Source: Sphaerochaeta associata (GTDB taxonomy: Bacteria; Spirochaetota; Spirochaetia; Sphaerochaetales; Sphaerochaetaceae). Taken from it: a stretch of DNA of 64,000 nucleotides. Each line of letters begins with the position of its first letter. Position 1 is the first letter of the stretch. The notes under the pieces are model-generated. The model saw nothing but the letters and a program-made list of their open reading frames with translations, did not search any database and had not been told where the DNA came from. The position numbers and the translations under genes were made by a program. The stretch is from NCBI RefSeq assembly GCF_022869165.1, contig NZ_CP094929.1, positions 2,170,001 to 2,234,000 of the forward strand, in the 5' to 3' direction. This document shows positions 1-8,555 of the stretch, in pieces.

Positions 1-680
1 GGCTGCAGGTCCTTGTTAAGCTGCTCGATGGCCAAGGCTGCCTTTGCCGCCTTGTAGGCTGCGCTGACTCCGCGTTCCGGGGCGCTGCCGTGGCAGGAGA
101 TGCCCTTGAGGATGGCACGGATTTCCATACGACCGCGGTGTCCGCGATAGAGGCGGCAGCTGGTAGGCTCGGTGGAAACCACCAAGTCGGGGCGGAAGTT
201 CTCCTCTTCAATCAGGTACTTCCAGCACATGCCGTCACAATCCTCTTCCATGACGGTGAAGGTGAAATAGACACTATACTCACCACCATAGCCGAGTTCC
301 TTGAGGATTCGTCCGGCGGTGATCATGGAAGCTGCACCACCCTTCTGATCGCTTGATCCACGTCCCCACACCTTTCCGTCCTTGATCTCTCCACTGAACG
401 GATCGAAATCCCAGTTCTTCAGGTTGCCGACTTCAACGGTATCGATATGCGCATCGAAGGCGAGTTTCTTCGGACCGTTGCCCACGCGGCCGATCACCGA
501 ACCAAGTCCATCAATACGAACTTCGTCAAACCCAGCTTCTTCACAGAGGGTGACGATAAGGCGGCAGACATCCTCTTCCTGGGAGCTATAGCTCTTGGTC
601 TGTACCATTTTCGAGAGATTGAGAGCCGTGTAATCACGATACTCGGCAGCTTTTGCCCTGATCTGTTCCTGAATTGTCAT
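1..680 (-). CDS. ygeY: YgeY-family M20 metallohydrolase (3' end outside window)
   Basis: The first 226 codons are present and the C-terminus runs off the left edge. The product is an M20/ArgE-DapE type zinc peptidase or deacylase. The first metal motif is visible as FDAHIDTVEVG near residue 75, followed by the DQKGG segment near 115 and the MEEDCDG carboxylate motif near 145. The start ATG at 680 has an AAAGGGGAA Shine-Dalgarno. It lies 47 nt downstream of ssnA and is probably the third gene of ygfK-ssnA-ygeY. YgeY proteins travel with SsnA, YgfK and selenium-dependent molybdenum hydroxylases and with anaerobic purine degradation; the substrate cannot be read from sequence. Confidence 0.88.
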   Translation of the reverse strand, partial: MTIQEQIRAKAAEYRDYTALNLSKMVQTKSYSSQEEDVCRLIVTLCEEAGFDEVRIDGLGSVIGRVGNGPKKLAFDAHIDTVEVGNLKNWDFDPFSGEIKDGKVWGRGSSDQKGGAASMITAGRILKELGYGGEYSVYFTFTVMEEDCDGMCWKYLIEEENFRPDLVVSTEPTSCRLYRGHRGRMEIRAILKGISCHGSAPERGVSAAYKAAKAALAIEQLNKDLQ

Positions 681-727
681 CTTGCATTTCCCCTTTGACC
701 ATAGGTCATATCATCATCCTCGCCCGC

Positions 728-2050
728 TCAGGGAGCGATTTTATCCACTTTTTCCCATACCCGCTTGGCAACCTTGGCAGCCTCGGCGTAGATTCTCGGT
801 ACATCCAGATGCGGAAACTGACGGTTTTCCATCACCAGCTTCCCATTCACCATAACACTCTCGACACAATTGCTGCTCATTCCCCACACAAAATGGCTTG
901 CTGCATTTCCCGCCACCAAGGGGGTGGGAGCATGGTAGTCGCAGATGGTGAGGTCGGCCTTGTATCCGGCTTCCACTTTTCCAAAACTCCCATCAAAATA
1001 TGCTTCCACCAATTGGTTGCCACGATTCAGGGCCGCAACGTAATCACTTGGCCACCATGAACCGCCGCCGTCCTTGTGCTTGAAGAAGGCAAGCTTCAGC
1101 TCCTCGAACATATTGCCGCCGCAGCCATCGGTACCGATGACCAGGTTCTTCACCTTCTGGATGTTCTTGCAGTACCCCACATTGTTGTTCATGTTGCTGC
1201 GACCGTTGTGGGCGAAGAAACAGTTGTGCTCGTTGAGCTTAACAATCTCTCGCTCGTTGAGATGCAGGCCGTGTACCAAAAGCGTGTTGTCGGTGAGCAG
1301 GTCGAACTTTTCAAGTCGGTCTATGATATCCATATTGTACTTGTGATGGCTGAATACCACATCGTACTTGTCTTCGGCGACATGCAGATGCATGCCGGCC
1401 TTTGATTCGCGCATGGCATCGCCCATCATCCTCAATCCCTCATCGGGAATGGTGAAGGGAGCGTGACCGCCGATCATACCGCGTACAAGCGGCTTGTTTT
1501 TGGCGGCCATGGCAAATCGGAGGTTCTCTTGCACCCCGGCTTCCACTTCCGCCATGCCGCCGTTGCGATCGGTCACCTCGTAACAAGTGCTGCCACGAAC
1601 CCCGACTTCCTCCATGCCGTTGGCAATCGTATCAAGACTGCCTGCGATGTAGGAAGGGCTTGCATGGTGGTCGATGCAGGTGGTGGTCCCGCTTGCGATT
1701 GCATCGATGGAGCAGATCAGGGAGCTGTAGTAGCAAGCTTCCTCATCAAGACCTCGGTCGAGGCGCCACCACCACTCCTTCAGGACCTGGATGAAATCCT
1801 CCTGCGGTCCTGCTGAAATCAACATGCCTCTTGAAAGCCCACTATAGTAGTGGTGATGTGAACATACATTGCCTGGGATTACAGTCTTGTTCTTCCCGTC
1901 GATTACCTTGTCAGCCTTCAGATTCAATGCAGCATCCTTACCCACCTTGGTGATGACATCGTCAACTATGACAATATCAACACCTTCAGACACGGTAAAA
2001 GGGCTCTGGGTCTGCATGACTGTCGTATTGGTTATTACCGTTGTTGCCAA
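728..2050 (-). CDS. ssnA: SsnA-like aminohydrolase (metal-dependent amidohydrolase)
   Basis: A 440-residue amidohydrolase-superfamily protein. Visible are the N-terminal composite domain, the VIPGNVCSHHHYYSGL metal motif near residues 57-72, HLHVAED near 220, LVHGLHL near 258 and the GTDGCGGNM acid motif near 303. These match the TIM-barrel metal ligands of the SsnA/TrzF/chlorohydrolase group. The start is TTG, chosen because AAGGAG sits 8 nt upstream and no in-frame ATG is suitable. It starts 11 nt after ygfK and should be co-transcribed. The family is linked to selenium-dependent molybdoenzyme and anaerobic purine breakdown clusters; the true substrate is unproven. Confidence 0.9.
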   Translation of the reverse strand: MATTVITNTTVMQTQSPFTVSEGVDIVIVDDVITKVGKDAALNLKADKVIDGKNKTVIPGNVCSHHHYYSGLSRGMLISAGPQEDFIQVLKEWWWRLDRGLDEEACYYSSLICSIDAIASGTTTCIDHHASPSYIAGSLDTIANGMEEVGVRGSTCYEVTDRNGGMAEVEAGVQENLRFAMAAKNKPLVRGMIGGHAPFTIPDEGLRMMGDAMRESKAGMHLHVAEDKYDVVFSHHKYNMDIIDRLEKFDLLTDNTLLVHGLHLNEREIVKLNEHNCFFAHNGRSNMNNNVGYCKNIQKVKNLVIGTDGCGGNMFEELKLAFFKHKDGGGSWWPSDYVAALNRGNQLVEAYFDGSFGKVEAGYKADLTICDYHAPTPLVAGNAASHFVWGMSSNCVESVMVNGKLVMENRQFPHLDVPRIYAEAAKVAKRVWEKVDKIAP

Positions 2051-2061
2051 AGCATTCTCCT

Positions 2062-5000
2062 TTATGCTTCCACATACCCGAGCAGGTAGCTGTAGGAAGT
2101 ATAGATTTCTTCGATCAGGGCGGCCACCTCATCAGTGATGCCTTCCTCATCGCCTGTCAGAATTCCATCCCCGTCCAAAGAGCAGTTGAAGATCCTGCCA
2201 TCGAGACGGATGAGAATATCCTCACCCTCGGCATAGAAACCGCTGTTCGTTGAATTATCGAAGTCTTCTTTCAGGCTGAAGAGTGTGAACTTCTTGCGAT
2301 ACGGGCCGCCGTCATAAGGGCAGAATGTTTCACAGTTTCCGCACTCATTGCAGTAGGCGTCGAGGTGAAGAATCTGGAACGGGTCGGCAAATACGCCTGT
2401 ATTCCGGACATCAATGGCGACGTTTGCTCGGTTCGGACAGACATCGACACACTTGTTGCACAGATATGAGCATTCAAGGCATCGAGCAGCCTCGGTGGCG
2501 GCGAACTCGGCGTCTCCGAACTGCTTGGAAACAAGGATCTTGCTCTTCTTGCCGGCGACCTCGGCGAAGAACTCGTTCTCATCGTTCTCCAATTCAACAC
2601 GCTCCTCGTCTGTCATGTCGTCCTCGTCGTCACAATCGCAGCCGTCTTCGCAGGTGCACTCGTGATCGTGATCGTGATCGTGATCGTGATCGTGATCGTG
2701 ATCGTGGTCGTGGTCGTGGCCGCAACCGCAGCCGTCTTCCTCTTCCTCCTCAGGACCCAGAACTTTATCGATGGCAGCCTCGACTGCACTTCTCGCACTG
2801 GCAATACAACGTACAACCGTGGAAGGACCGCTTTGGGCATCCCCAATGACATAGACATTCTCGACCTCGGACTCCTTGGTCTCATCATCAGCCTTCGGCC
2901 AACCCTTCTCGTTCACCGGTACACCATACCAAGTGAGTTGTGCAGTATCTGCGTGCTCACCGATTGCAGTGATCATGGTATCGGCTTCGATGGTGAAAAC
3001 CTCGTCGGTCGCCACCGGGCGTCTTCTACCGCTTGAATCCTTCTCACCCAGTTCCATTTTTCTGACGGTAAGAACGTTGTCGTCAAACCGTTCGGGATTG
3101 GCAAGAAAGATGAACTGGATGTTCTCTTTTTTGGCAAGGCCGTACTCTTCGTGGTCGGCAGGCATCTCGGCCTCGGTTCGTCGATAAATTACCGAAACCT
3201 TCTCAACTCCTGGAATACGAAGGGCTGCACGGGCGCTGTCCATGGCGGTATTGCCGCCACCTACAACCACTACATTTTTACCCAAACTCAAGGAGGAGGG
3301 ATCCTTACGGAACGCCGAGAGGAACGAGAGTGACTGTCGCACCCGGCTTCTGTCACCTACCAGGGGAATATCGTTGTCCACCTCGCTGCCGATGGCATAG
3401 AAGATGTATGAGTAACCCTGATCCTTGAGGGCCTGGACAGTCATTGCCTGGGTGTCAACACCGAAGTTGAACTCGACTCCATGGGCCTTGATGAACTCTA
3501 CATCGCTCTCAATGGCCTCGACAGGAAGCCTGAAACCGGGGATGACATGCCTGACAACTCCTCCAGCGCTCTCTTCCCGTTCGAAGACCGCTGTATCGAA
3601 CCCTGCACGGGCGAGAAAATAGGCAGCCGAGAGCCCTGCAGGACCGGCACCGACAACCGCGGCCTTGACCGCTGTCTTCTCAGTCGCCCCTTCCCAAAGC
3701 TGCTTGAACTCCTCAAATCCATTCTCCACGGCGATACGCTTCATATCACGGATTTTCACAGCCCCCTCGTAATCCATACGAGTGCAATGCAACTGGCACT
3801 GGTGGTCGCAGATGTGACCGGTTATGGCAGGAAGAGCGTTCTTGTCATAGATGAGGGCGAGAGCTTCGCCGTAGCGGCCTTGGCCGACCAGCTGAACATA
3901 CTCAGGAACATCCTGATGAATGGGGCATGCCACCTGACACGGCGCTACATAACAGTCGAACATAGGAAGCTTTTCACCGATCTTGATTGTATCGTCGCCT
4001 CTGAACTCCTTGTCTATTTCGCTGAAAGAGCCTCTGCGTGCATCTGTCGACAGTTTCTCTAGCTTTGCCACGTCGATTTCGGCCATATCCCAAGCCTTGC
4101 TTTTCTCCAGGGTCTGCACCATCTGGGTGAGGCGGGTGTACCCACCGGGCTTGAGCATATCTGTTGCCAATGTGATTGGTCTGATGCCGCTCTCAAAGAG
4201 CTGCTTTACGGTGAAAGCTGTCGCACCACCGCTGTAGGAGATGGGCAGTTTTCCAGCAAACTCCTTGCTTAAAAGCGTCGCCACCGTAGTGGAGATTGGG
4301 AGAAGTGAGCGACCGGACATATACATCTCATTGCCTGGCAGAACGCCTTGGTCGTTTACCGAGCCCAGCGTATTGGTCAACTTCACACCGAATCCGCGGC
4401 CTTCCTTCTTGGCAAAGTCGACAAGCCGATGAAGCATGGCGATTGCATCGCCGTACTGCAGGTCGTGTTCAAAGTTCTCCCGCGTCAAGGTGATGTACGT
4501 ATATCCAAGGTCGTCAAGAATCTTGCGGACTTGGTCGTAGCCGAGAAGCGTCGGGTTGAGCTTTACAAACGTGTCGACCTTCTTCTCGGTAAGCATGTAG
4601 GTGCAGATGGCCTCGATTTCCTTGGGAGGACAACCATGCATGGTGCTCAGTGTTGTCGAAGGACTGATGTTGGCACTGATTTTGGTGCTCAGGCCCTTGA
4701 GCTTCTTTTCCAAGCCCTCCCAGGGGGTGCCTTCGAACAAGCCTTCATCGAGCATTGCTTCCATTTCAGAGAGATACTGATTGAACCGCTCGTCCTTATG
4801 AGCGTCGATCATACTGTCGATGTACTGCTGCATCTTCGCCGTCTTTATGCCTTCCAGGTTGTAACCGACGGACATATTGAAGATGAACGAGGGCTTTTCG
4901 AACTTGCCCTTATGCATAGCAGCTTCCAGCATATGCAGAATGATCCATGCCTTTGCATACTCATCCCAAGCCTTGGGGAGGGTGAACTCGGTCGACCACT

Positions 5001-5322
5001 CAACGTTGTAGGCTTCATCACGGGCATCGATGCAGGGCTTGTCGATCTCCAGGGTATCCATGACCTGAACGGTCTTCAGCTCCATGAACCGGCCACCGAC
5101 GAGATAGCTGGCGATGATGTTCTGGGCAAGCTGGGTATGGGGGCCGGCGGCGGGACCGAGCGCTGTGGTGCAGCTTTGGCCGAATACCCTGAAACTCTTT
5201 TTCCCCGAATCCTGATAGAATTGCTCTTGTGCAATACCAAAAATGGAATGATGATTTCGGTACTCACCGATAATACGACTGATAAGTTCCGAGAAGGGAA
5301 CGGGGCGCATGATATCTCCCAT
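2062..5322 (-). CDS. ygfK: YgfK-type multidomain iron-sulfur flavoprotein (putative selenate reductase subunit)
   Basis: A 1086-residue redox protein. Residues 1-430 form a dihydroorotate dehydrogenase-like barrel. A GltD-type Fe-S segment follows (PCQVACPIHQDVPEYVQLVG near 460, then CDHQCQLHC). A FAD Rossmann motif (VVGAGPAGLSAAYFLARAG) lies near 560 and a NADPH motif (VVVVGGGNTAMDSARAA) near 690. Two 4Fe-4S ferredoxin clusters are C-terminal (CLECSYLCNKCVDVCP and CNECGNCETFCP). Between NADPH and ferredoxin parts, residues 869-887 are an uninterrupted His-Asp repeat flanked by Cys clusters. The start ATG has an AGGAAGGAG Shine-Dalgarno. First gene of the ygfK-ssnA-ygeY unit. It probably passes electrons between NAD(P)H and a partner molybdoenzyme, which is inference. 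Confidence 0.93.
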   Translation of the reverse strand: MGDIMRPVPFSELISRIIGEYRNHHSIFGIAQEQFYQDSGKKSFRVFGQSCTTALGPAAGPHTQLAQNIIASYLVGGRFMELKTVQVMDTLEIDKPCIDARDEAYNVEWSTEFTLPKAWDEYAKAWIILHMLEAAMHKGKFEKPSFIFNMSVGYNLEGIKTAKMQQYIDSMIDAHKDERFNQYLSEMEAMLDEGLFEGTPWEGLEKKLKGLSTKISANISPSTTLSTMHGCPPKEIEAICTYMLTEKKVDTFVKLNPTLLGYDQVRKILDDLGYTYITLTRENFEHDLQYGDAIAMLHRLVDFAKKEGRGFGVKLTNTLGSVNDQGVLPGNEMYMSGRSLLPISTTVATLLSKEFAGKLPISYSGGATAFTVKQLFESGIRPITLATDMLKPGGYTRLTQMVQTLEKSKAWDMAEIDVAKLEKLSTDARRGSFSEIDKEFRGDDTIKIGEKLPMFDCYVAPCQVACPIHQDVPEYVQLVGQGRYGEALALIYDKNALPAITGHICDHQCQLHCTRMDYEGAVKIRDMKRIAVENGFEEFKQLWEGATEKTAVKAAVVGAGPAGLSAAYFLARAGFDTAVFEREESAGGVVRHVIPGFRLPVEAIESDVEFIKAHGVEFNFGVDTQAMTVQALKDQGYSYIFYAIGSEVDNDIPLVGDRSRVRQSLSFLSAFRKDPSSLSLGKNVVVVGGGNTAMDSARAALRIPGVEKVSVIYRRTEAEMPADHEEYGLAKKENIQFIFLANPERFDDNVLTVRKMELGEKDSSGRRRPVATDEVFTIEADTMITAIGEHADTAQLTWYGVPVNEKGWPKADDETKESEVENVYVIGDAQSGPSTVVRCIASARSAVEAAIDKVLGPEEEEEDGCGCGHDHDHDHDHDHDHDHDHDHECTCEDGCDCDDEDDMTDEERVELENDENEFFAEVAGKKSKILVSKQFGDAEFAATEAARCLECSYLCNKCVDVCPNRANVAIDVRNTGVFADPFQILHLDAYCNECGNCETFCPYDGGPYRKKFTLFSLKEDFDNSTNSGFYAEGEDILIRLDGRIFNCSLDGDGILTGDEEGITDEVAALIEEIYTSYSYLLGYVEA
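2662..2718. repeat. Hexanucleotide microsatellite encoding a His-Asp tract in YgfK
   Basis: Seven uninterrupted GTGATC units (2662-2703) followed by two GTGGTC units and a final GTG. Read on the minus strand this gives ten histidines alternating with nine aspartates. The six-base unit keeps frame, so copy-number changes would alter tract length without breaking the gene. Confidence 0.97.
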
Positions 5323-5344
5323 ATTGACTCCTTCCTATAGGGTT

Positions 5345-5365
5345 GGTCGGGCATGCGGCCCGACC
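5345..5365 (-). promoter_or_regulatory. Perfect 8-bp hairpin at the 5' end of the ygfK transcript
   Basis: GGTCGGGC (5345-5352) and GCCCGACC (5358-5365) form a perfect stem with a 5-nt loop. The predicted ygfK start point, about 5366, falls right at the stem base. The mRNA would therefore begin with a GC-rich stem-loop. A stabilising 5' cap-like hairpin or a protein-binding site are both possible. Confidence 0.5.
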
Positions 5366-5372
5366 CTTATTC

Positions 5373-5400
5373 ATTCTAATCCAGATTGGAGAGAAGTCAA
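5373..5400 (-). promoter_or_regulatory. Sigma70-type promoter for ygfK
   Basis: On the minus strand TTGACT (5400-5395) and TAGAAT (5378-5373) are separated by 16 bp, each one or two mismatches from consensus. It lies 51 bp upstream of the ygfK start codon. Confidence 0.6.
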
Positions 5401-5624
5401 TAAAAAATGCAACATTTCGCAACAAATATTAAGCTCCACACATCGGAAACACCGCATGACAGAGAACCCGTCTACCCTCCAATTTTTGCCTGAACGCGTA
5501 TAGTCTCTGGAGAAAAGAGCATGATCCACTCGCTATAAAATCGTACTTTTCGATAAAAATATTATTCCATACTACTACTTAACGCAAATTATATTCCTAA
5601 AATTCAACTTTCACGAATTATAGC
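5401..5624. other. AT-rich divergent intergenic region
   Basis: Spacer between the divergent ygfK operon and the PLP-enzyme gene. It is AT-rich and contains no convincing ORF, RNA gene or long inverted repeat. Only the two flanking promoters could be recognised. Confidence 0.6.
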
Positions 5625-5652
5625 TTTACATTTTACTTCTTTACGGTATACT
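5625..5652 (+). promoter_or_regulatory. Promoter of the PLP-enzyme gene
   Basis: TTTACA (5625-5630), 16-bp spacer, TATACT (5647-5652). This predicts a leader of about 40 nt ending in the GGAGG Shine-Dalgarno before the ATG at 5699. Confidence 0.6.
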
Positions 5653-5698
5653 TGACTAATCTGAAAAAGCAACAAAGTGTCACCACGGAGGATAAGAC

Positions 5699-7168
5699 AT
5701 GCTGATCAATTTGAATGTCAATGAAGAAGTACGGGCAAAGAACATCAAACGCTGCAAGGAAAAGGGCATTGTGCTCCCTACATTCAAGCAGATGGTGGAC
5801 CCTTCTACCGTACCTGAGGATATCAAGGCAAAGCTTGCCCATGTTGGATTGTGGGATTTGGATAACTCCAACCTCTTCAGAATCACTTGGAAAAACGAGC
5901 CCACCAAGACCGGCGGAACCTTCGGTGGTGTAAACTATATTGAAGTTCCTCATGAACTTACCGGCGTCAAGGCACGCATCCTAGCCCTTGTCGGCAAATG
6001 GTTTCCCACCGGTGCACACAAGGTCGGAGCTACCTATGGGTGTCTCGCTCCGGCTTTGGTCAGCGGAAACTTCGACTCGGTGAACCAACAGGCTGTATGG
6101 CCGTCCACCGGCAACTACTGCCGCGGCGGAGCCTACAACAGTGCACTGCTGGGCTGTCAGTCCATCGCAATTCTTCCTGAAGAGATGAGCCAGGAACGTT
6201 TCACCTGGCTGAAGACTGTTGCCGGCGAAATCATCGCAACTCCTGGTTGCGAGTCCAACGTCAAGGAAATCTTCGACAAGTGCCATGAGCTCGATGCAGA
6301 ACGCGGGGCACACATTGTCATCTTCAATCAGTTCGAGGAGTTCGGTAATTACCTGTGGCACTATACGGTGACAGGAGGATCGATTCTCGAGGTACTGGAG
6401 AAAGATGAAGAGGTCGCAGCAGAGAATGTCCGAGGTTTTGTCTCTGCAACCGGCTCAGGCGGCACCCTCGCAGCCGGCGATGCGATGAAGGATAAGTATC
6501 CCCACCTCAAGATTGCAGCCAGCGAAGCTGTCCAGTGCCCCACCCTGCTGCGCAACGGTTTCGGCGGCCATAGAATCGAGGGCATCGGCGACAAGCATGT
6601 GCCTTGGGTTCACAATGTGAAGAACACCGACATGGTCATTGCCGTCGACGATCAGGACTGTATGGATGTATACCGCCTCTTCAACGAGCCGGCCGGCATC
6701 GAGTACTTGAAAAAGATGGGTGTGAGTGAAGAGGACATCCAGAATCTTCCCTTGTACGGCATCAGTGGCATCGGCAACGTGCTGGCCGCCATCAAGATGG
6801 CCAAGTACTATGAAATGGAAGCCGACGATGTAATCTTCACTGTTTTGACCGACAGTTCGGAGATGTACACCTCACGCCTTGCAGAGCAGAATGAGATTCA
6901 AGGCGCTTTTGACGAGTATGCTGCAGTGCGTGCCCTTGCCGGCTGCCTGCATCACCAGTCGATCGATGGAGCTCTTGAGCTTACCTATTACGAAAGACTT
7001 CGCGTACACAACCTCAAGTACTACACCTGGGTCGAGCAACAGGGCAAGACGTACGAGGAGATCAATGCCCAGTGGTACGACAAGAACTATTGGAAGCAGA
7101 TTCCTGCCTACGCCGAGCAGATTGATGCTATGATTGAGGCATTCAACAAGGAAGTACTGGCAAAATAA
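5699..7168 (+). CDS. PLP-dependent fold-type II enzyme (cysteine synthase/tryptophan synthase beta-like)
   Basis: A 489-residue protein with the layout of fold-type II PLP enzymes. The candidate PLP lysine is in FPTGAHKVGATYG near residue 105, followed by an N-containing substrate loop (WPSTGNYCRGG near 145) and a phosphate-binding Gly loop (VSATGSGGTLAAGD near 255). It is longer than cysteine synthase (about 310) and unlike diaminopropionate ammonia-lyase in sequence. ATG with GGAGG Shine-Dalgarno. It sits head-to-head with ygfK and is followed by a threonine-synthase-like gene, so an amino-acid or diamino-acid lyase step in the neighbouring purine/urate-type pathway is plausible but unproven. 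Confidence 0.75.
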   Translation: MLINLNVNEEVRAKNIKRCKEKGIVLPTFKQMVDPSTVPEDIKAKLAHVGLWDLDNSNLFRITWKNEPTKTGGTFGGVNYIEVPHELTGVKARILALVGKWFPTGAHKVGATYGCLAPALVSGNFDSVNQQAVWPSTGNYCRGGAYNSALLGCQSIAILPEEMSQERFTWLKTVAGEIIATPGCESNVKEIFDKCHELDAERGAHIVIFNQFEEFGNYLWHYTVTGGSILEVLEKDEEVAAENVRGFVSATGSGGTLAAGDAMKDKYPHLKIAASEAVQCPTLLRNGFGGHRIEGIGDKHVPWVHNVKNTDMVIAVDDQDCMDVYRLFNEPAGIEYLKKMGVSEEDIQNLPLYGISGIGNVLAAIKMAKYYEMEADDVIFTVLTDSSEMYTSRLAEQNEIQGAFDEYAAVRALAGCLHHQSIDGALELTYYERLRVHNLKYYTWVEQQGKTYEEINAQWYDKNYWKQIPAYAEQIDAMIEAFNKEVLAK

Positions 7169-7185
7169 GCCAGGATGGATAATTA

Positions 7186-7213
7186 ATGCCGGGCCTTGTG
7201 TCCGGCATTTTTT
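7186..7213 (+). terminator. Rho-independent terminator or attenuator
   Basis: ATGCCGG (7186-7192) pairs with CCGGCAT (7202-7208), followed by a T run to 7213. It lies between the two PLP-enzyme genes and 15 nt before the downstream start, so it may set the ratio between them. Confidence 0.75.
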
Positions 7214-7227
7214 CTTACGGAGGATGT

Positions 7228-8451
7228 ATGCGTTTTACCTACGAATGTTGTGATTGTCACGCTGTCTACGAAACCGATGAAGTTTTCTACCAGTGTCCGA
7301 AATGTGCTGGAGAAAATGACGGGAAATCCTTTCCAAAGGGCAATGTGATCGTCAAGCTCAACGACGAGGACCTGAAGGAATTGAGCAAACAGAGTCATGT
7401 GAACATGTATGATTTCTTTCCCTACCCTGTCCCTACGCCGGAAGTCTATCCGGTCGGCGGCACCCCGTTGGCCAGACCGCTTCGCCTGGGTGCACAATAC
7501 GGACTCACCAATGTAAGCTGCAAGCTTGACAGCTCCTTGCCTTCCGGTTCCTTCAAGGACAGGGCCAGCCAGCTGATAGCCGCCCAGGCCATTGCCCACA
7601 AGCAGAACAAGATTGCGCTGGCATCAACGGGCAATGCAGGGGCTGCGATGAGTTGTGCAGGGGCTGCCTACGGCCTTCAGATCATTCTGTTTGTTCCCGC
7701 AACCGCCCCGATCAACAAACTGATGCAGAGCGTGCTGTATGGTGCTACCGTGGTTCCGGTAAAAGGATCGTATGATGACGCCTTTGCACTGTCCATTGCT
7801 TATACCAAGAAGTTCGGGGGAATCAACCGCAATACGGCGTACAACCCGATGACCATCGAGGGAAAGAAGAGCATCTCCATCGAGTTGTTTGAACAGATGG
7901 GACGCACGGTGCCTGATGTCGTCTATGTTTCCGTTGGGGATGGCTGCATCTATGCAGGTGTTTACAAAGGATTCTACGACTTGAAACAAGCCGGGCTCAT
8001 CAAGAAAATCCCGCACATAGTATGTGCACAGAGCAAACAAAGCAATGCCATCAGCAGGGCATGGAGAACCGGTGACTTCTCCAACCTGGAAAAGGCCACC
8101 ACCCGTGCCGACTCGATCAGCGTTGAAAGCCCGGCCAATGGTCGAATGGCGGTGCGCTACATCAATGAGAGCGATGGTTGGGCGACCGAGGTGGACGACA
8201 AGCAGATTCTTGCCGCCCAGCTTGAGCTTGCCAAGGAAGCGGGCATTTTTGTTGAGCCGGCGGCAGCATGCGCATGGGCGGCCTTGACAGCAGACAGCGG
8301 GATGCTCATCGAACGCTTCGGCTCCGATGTACATGTTTGCACCTTGCTCACCGGCAGCGGTTTCAAGGATATGGCTGTTTTCCAAGGCACGGTTTCCATT
8401 CCCGAGGCGATTGAGAACAGTGTTGAAGCTGTAGAAAAGCGATTCGGGTAA
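7228..8451 (+). CDS. Threonine synthase-like PLP enzyme with zinc ribbon
   Basis: A 407-residue protein. The N-terminus has a rubredoxin-like ribbon (CCDCHAVY and CPKCAG). The PLP lysine motif SGSFKDRAS is near residue 110, the GNAGAAMSCAG loop near 135 and a C-terminal LLTGSGFKD. This matches the archaeal/class II threonine synthase-like family. The start ATG at 7228 has ACGGAGGA upstream; the longer reading frame from 7186 would begin inside the terminator stem. Because it belongs to a catabolic neighbourhood, it may act on another beta- or gamma-substituted amino acid rather than O-phosphohomoserine. Confidence 0.8.
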   Translation: MRFTYECCDCHAVYETDEVFYQCPKCAGENDGKSFPKGNVIVKLNDEDLKELSKQSHVNMYDFFPYPVPTPEVYPVGGTPLARPLRLGAQYGLTNVSCKLDSSLPSGSFKDRASQLIAAQAIAHKQNKIALASTGNAGAAMSCAGAAYGLQIILFVPATAPINKLMQSVLYGATVVPVKGSYDDAFALSIAYTKKFGGINRNTAYNPMTIEGKKSISIELFEQMGRTVPDVVYVSVGDGCIYAGVYKGFYDLKQAGLIKKIPHIVCAQSKQSNAISRAWRTGDFSNLEKATTRADSISVESPANGRMAVRYINESDGWATEVDDKQILAAQLELAKEAGIFVEPAAACAWAALTADSGMLIERFGSDVHVCTLLTGSGFKDMAVFQGTVSIPEAIENSVEAVEKRFG

Positions 8452-8459
8452 TAAAACAA

Positions 8460-8497
8460 TGAAAGCAAGCGGCATCCGGCGGTGCTGCTTGCGCTTT
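8460..8497. other. Imperfect stem-loop after the threonine synthase-like gene
   Basis: GAAAGC-AAGC pairs with GCTTGCGCTTTC around a GC-rich loop. There is no T run, so it may be a processing or stability hairpin rather than an intrinsic terminator. Confidence 0.4.
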
Positions 8498-8502
8498 CAC
8501 CT

Positions 8503-8531
8503 TTGACAAAAAGCCATGCTTAGAGTACCTT
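8503..8531 (+). promoter_or_regulatory. Promoter for the small membrane protein gene
   Basis: TTGACA (8503-8508), 17-bp spacer, TACCTT (8526-8531; only three of six consensus positions). It would give an 18-nt leader with GAGGAG before the ATG at 8556. Confidence 0.45.
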
Positions 8532-8555
8532 TTGAGCTGTGATGAGGAGATTCGC

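Noticed and set aside
2662-2718. Possible CRISPR or origin iterons
   Set aside because: It is a pure hexanucleotide repeat in frame within ygfK.
4348-5340. A 330-codon plus-strand reading frame
   Set aside because: It is antisense to ygfK, in which all domain motifs are intact, and has no ribosome-binding site or recognisable domain.
5401-5624. Possible small RNA in the ygfK divergent spacer
   Set aside because: AT-rich with no stable stem, terminator or promoter beyond those of the flanking genes.
7186-7227. ATG at 7186 as start of the threonine synthase-like gene
   Set aside because: That stretch is the stem of a terminator, and the later ATG has a good Shine-Dalgarno.
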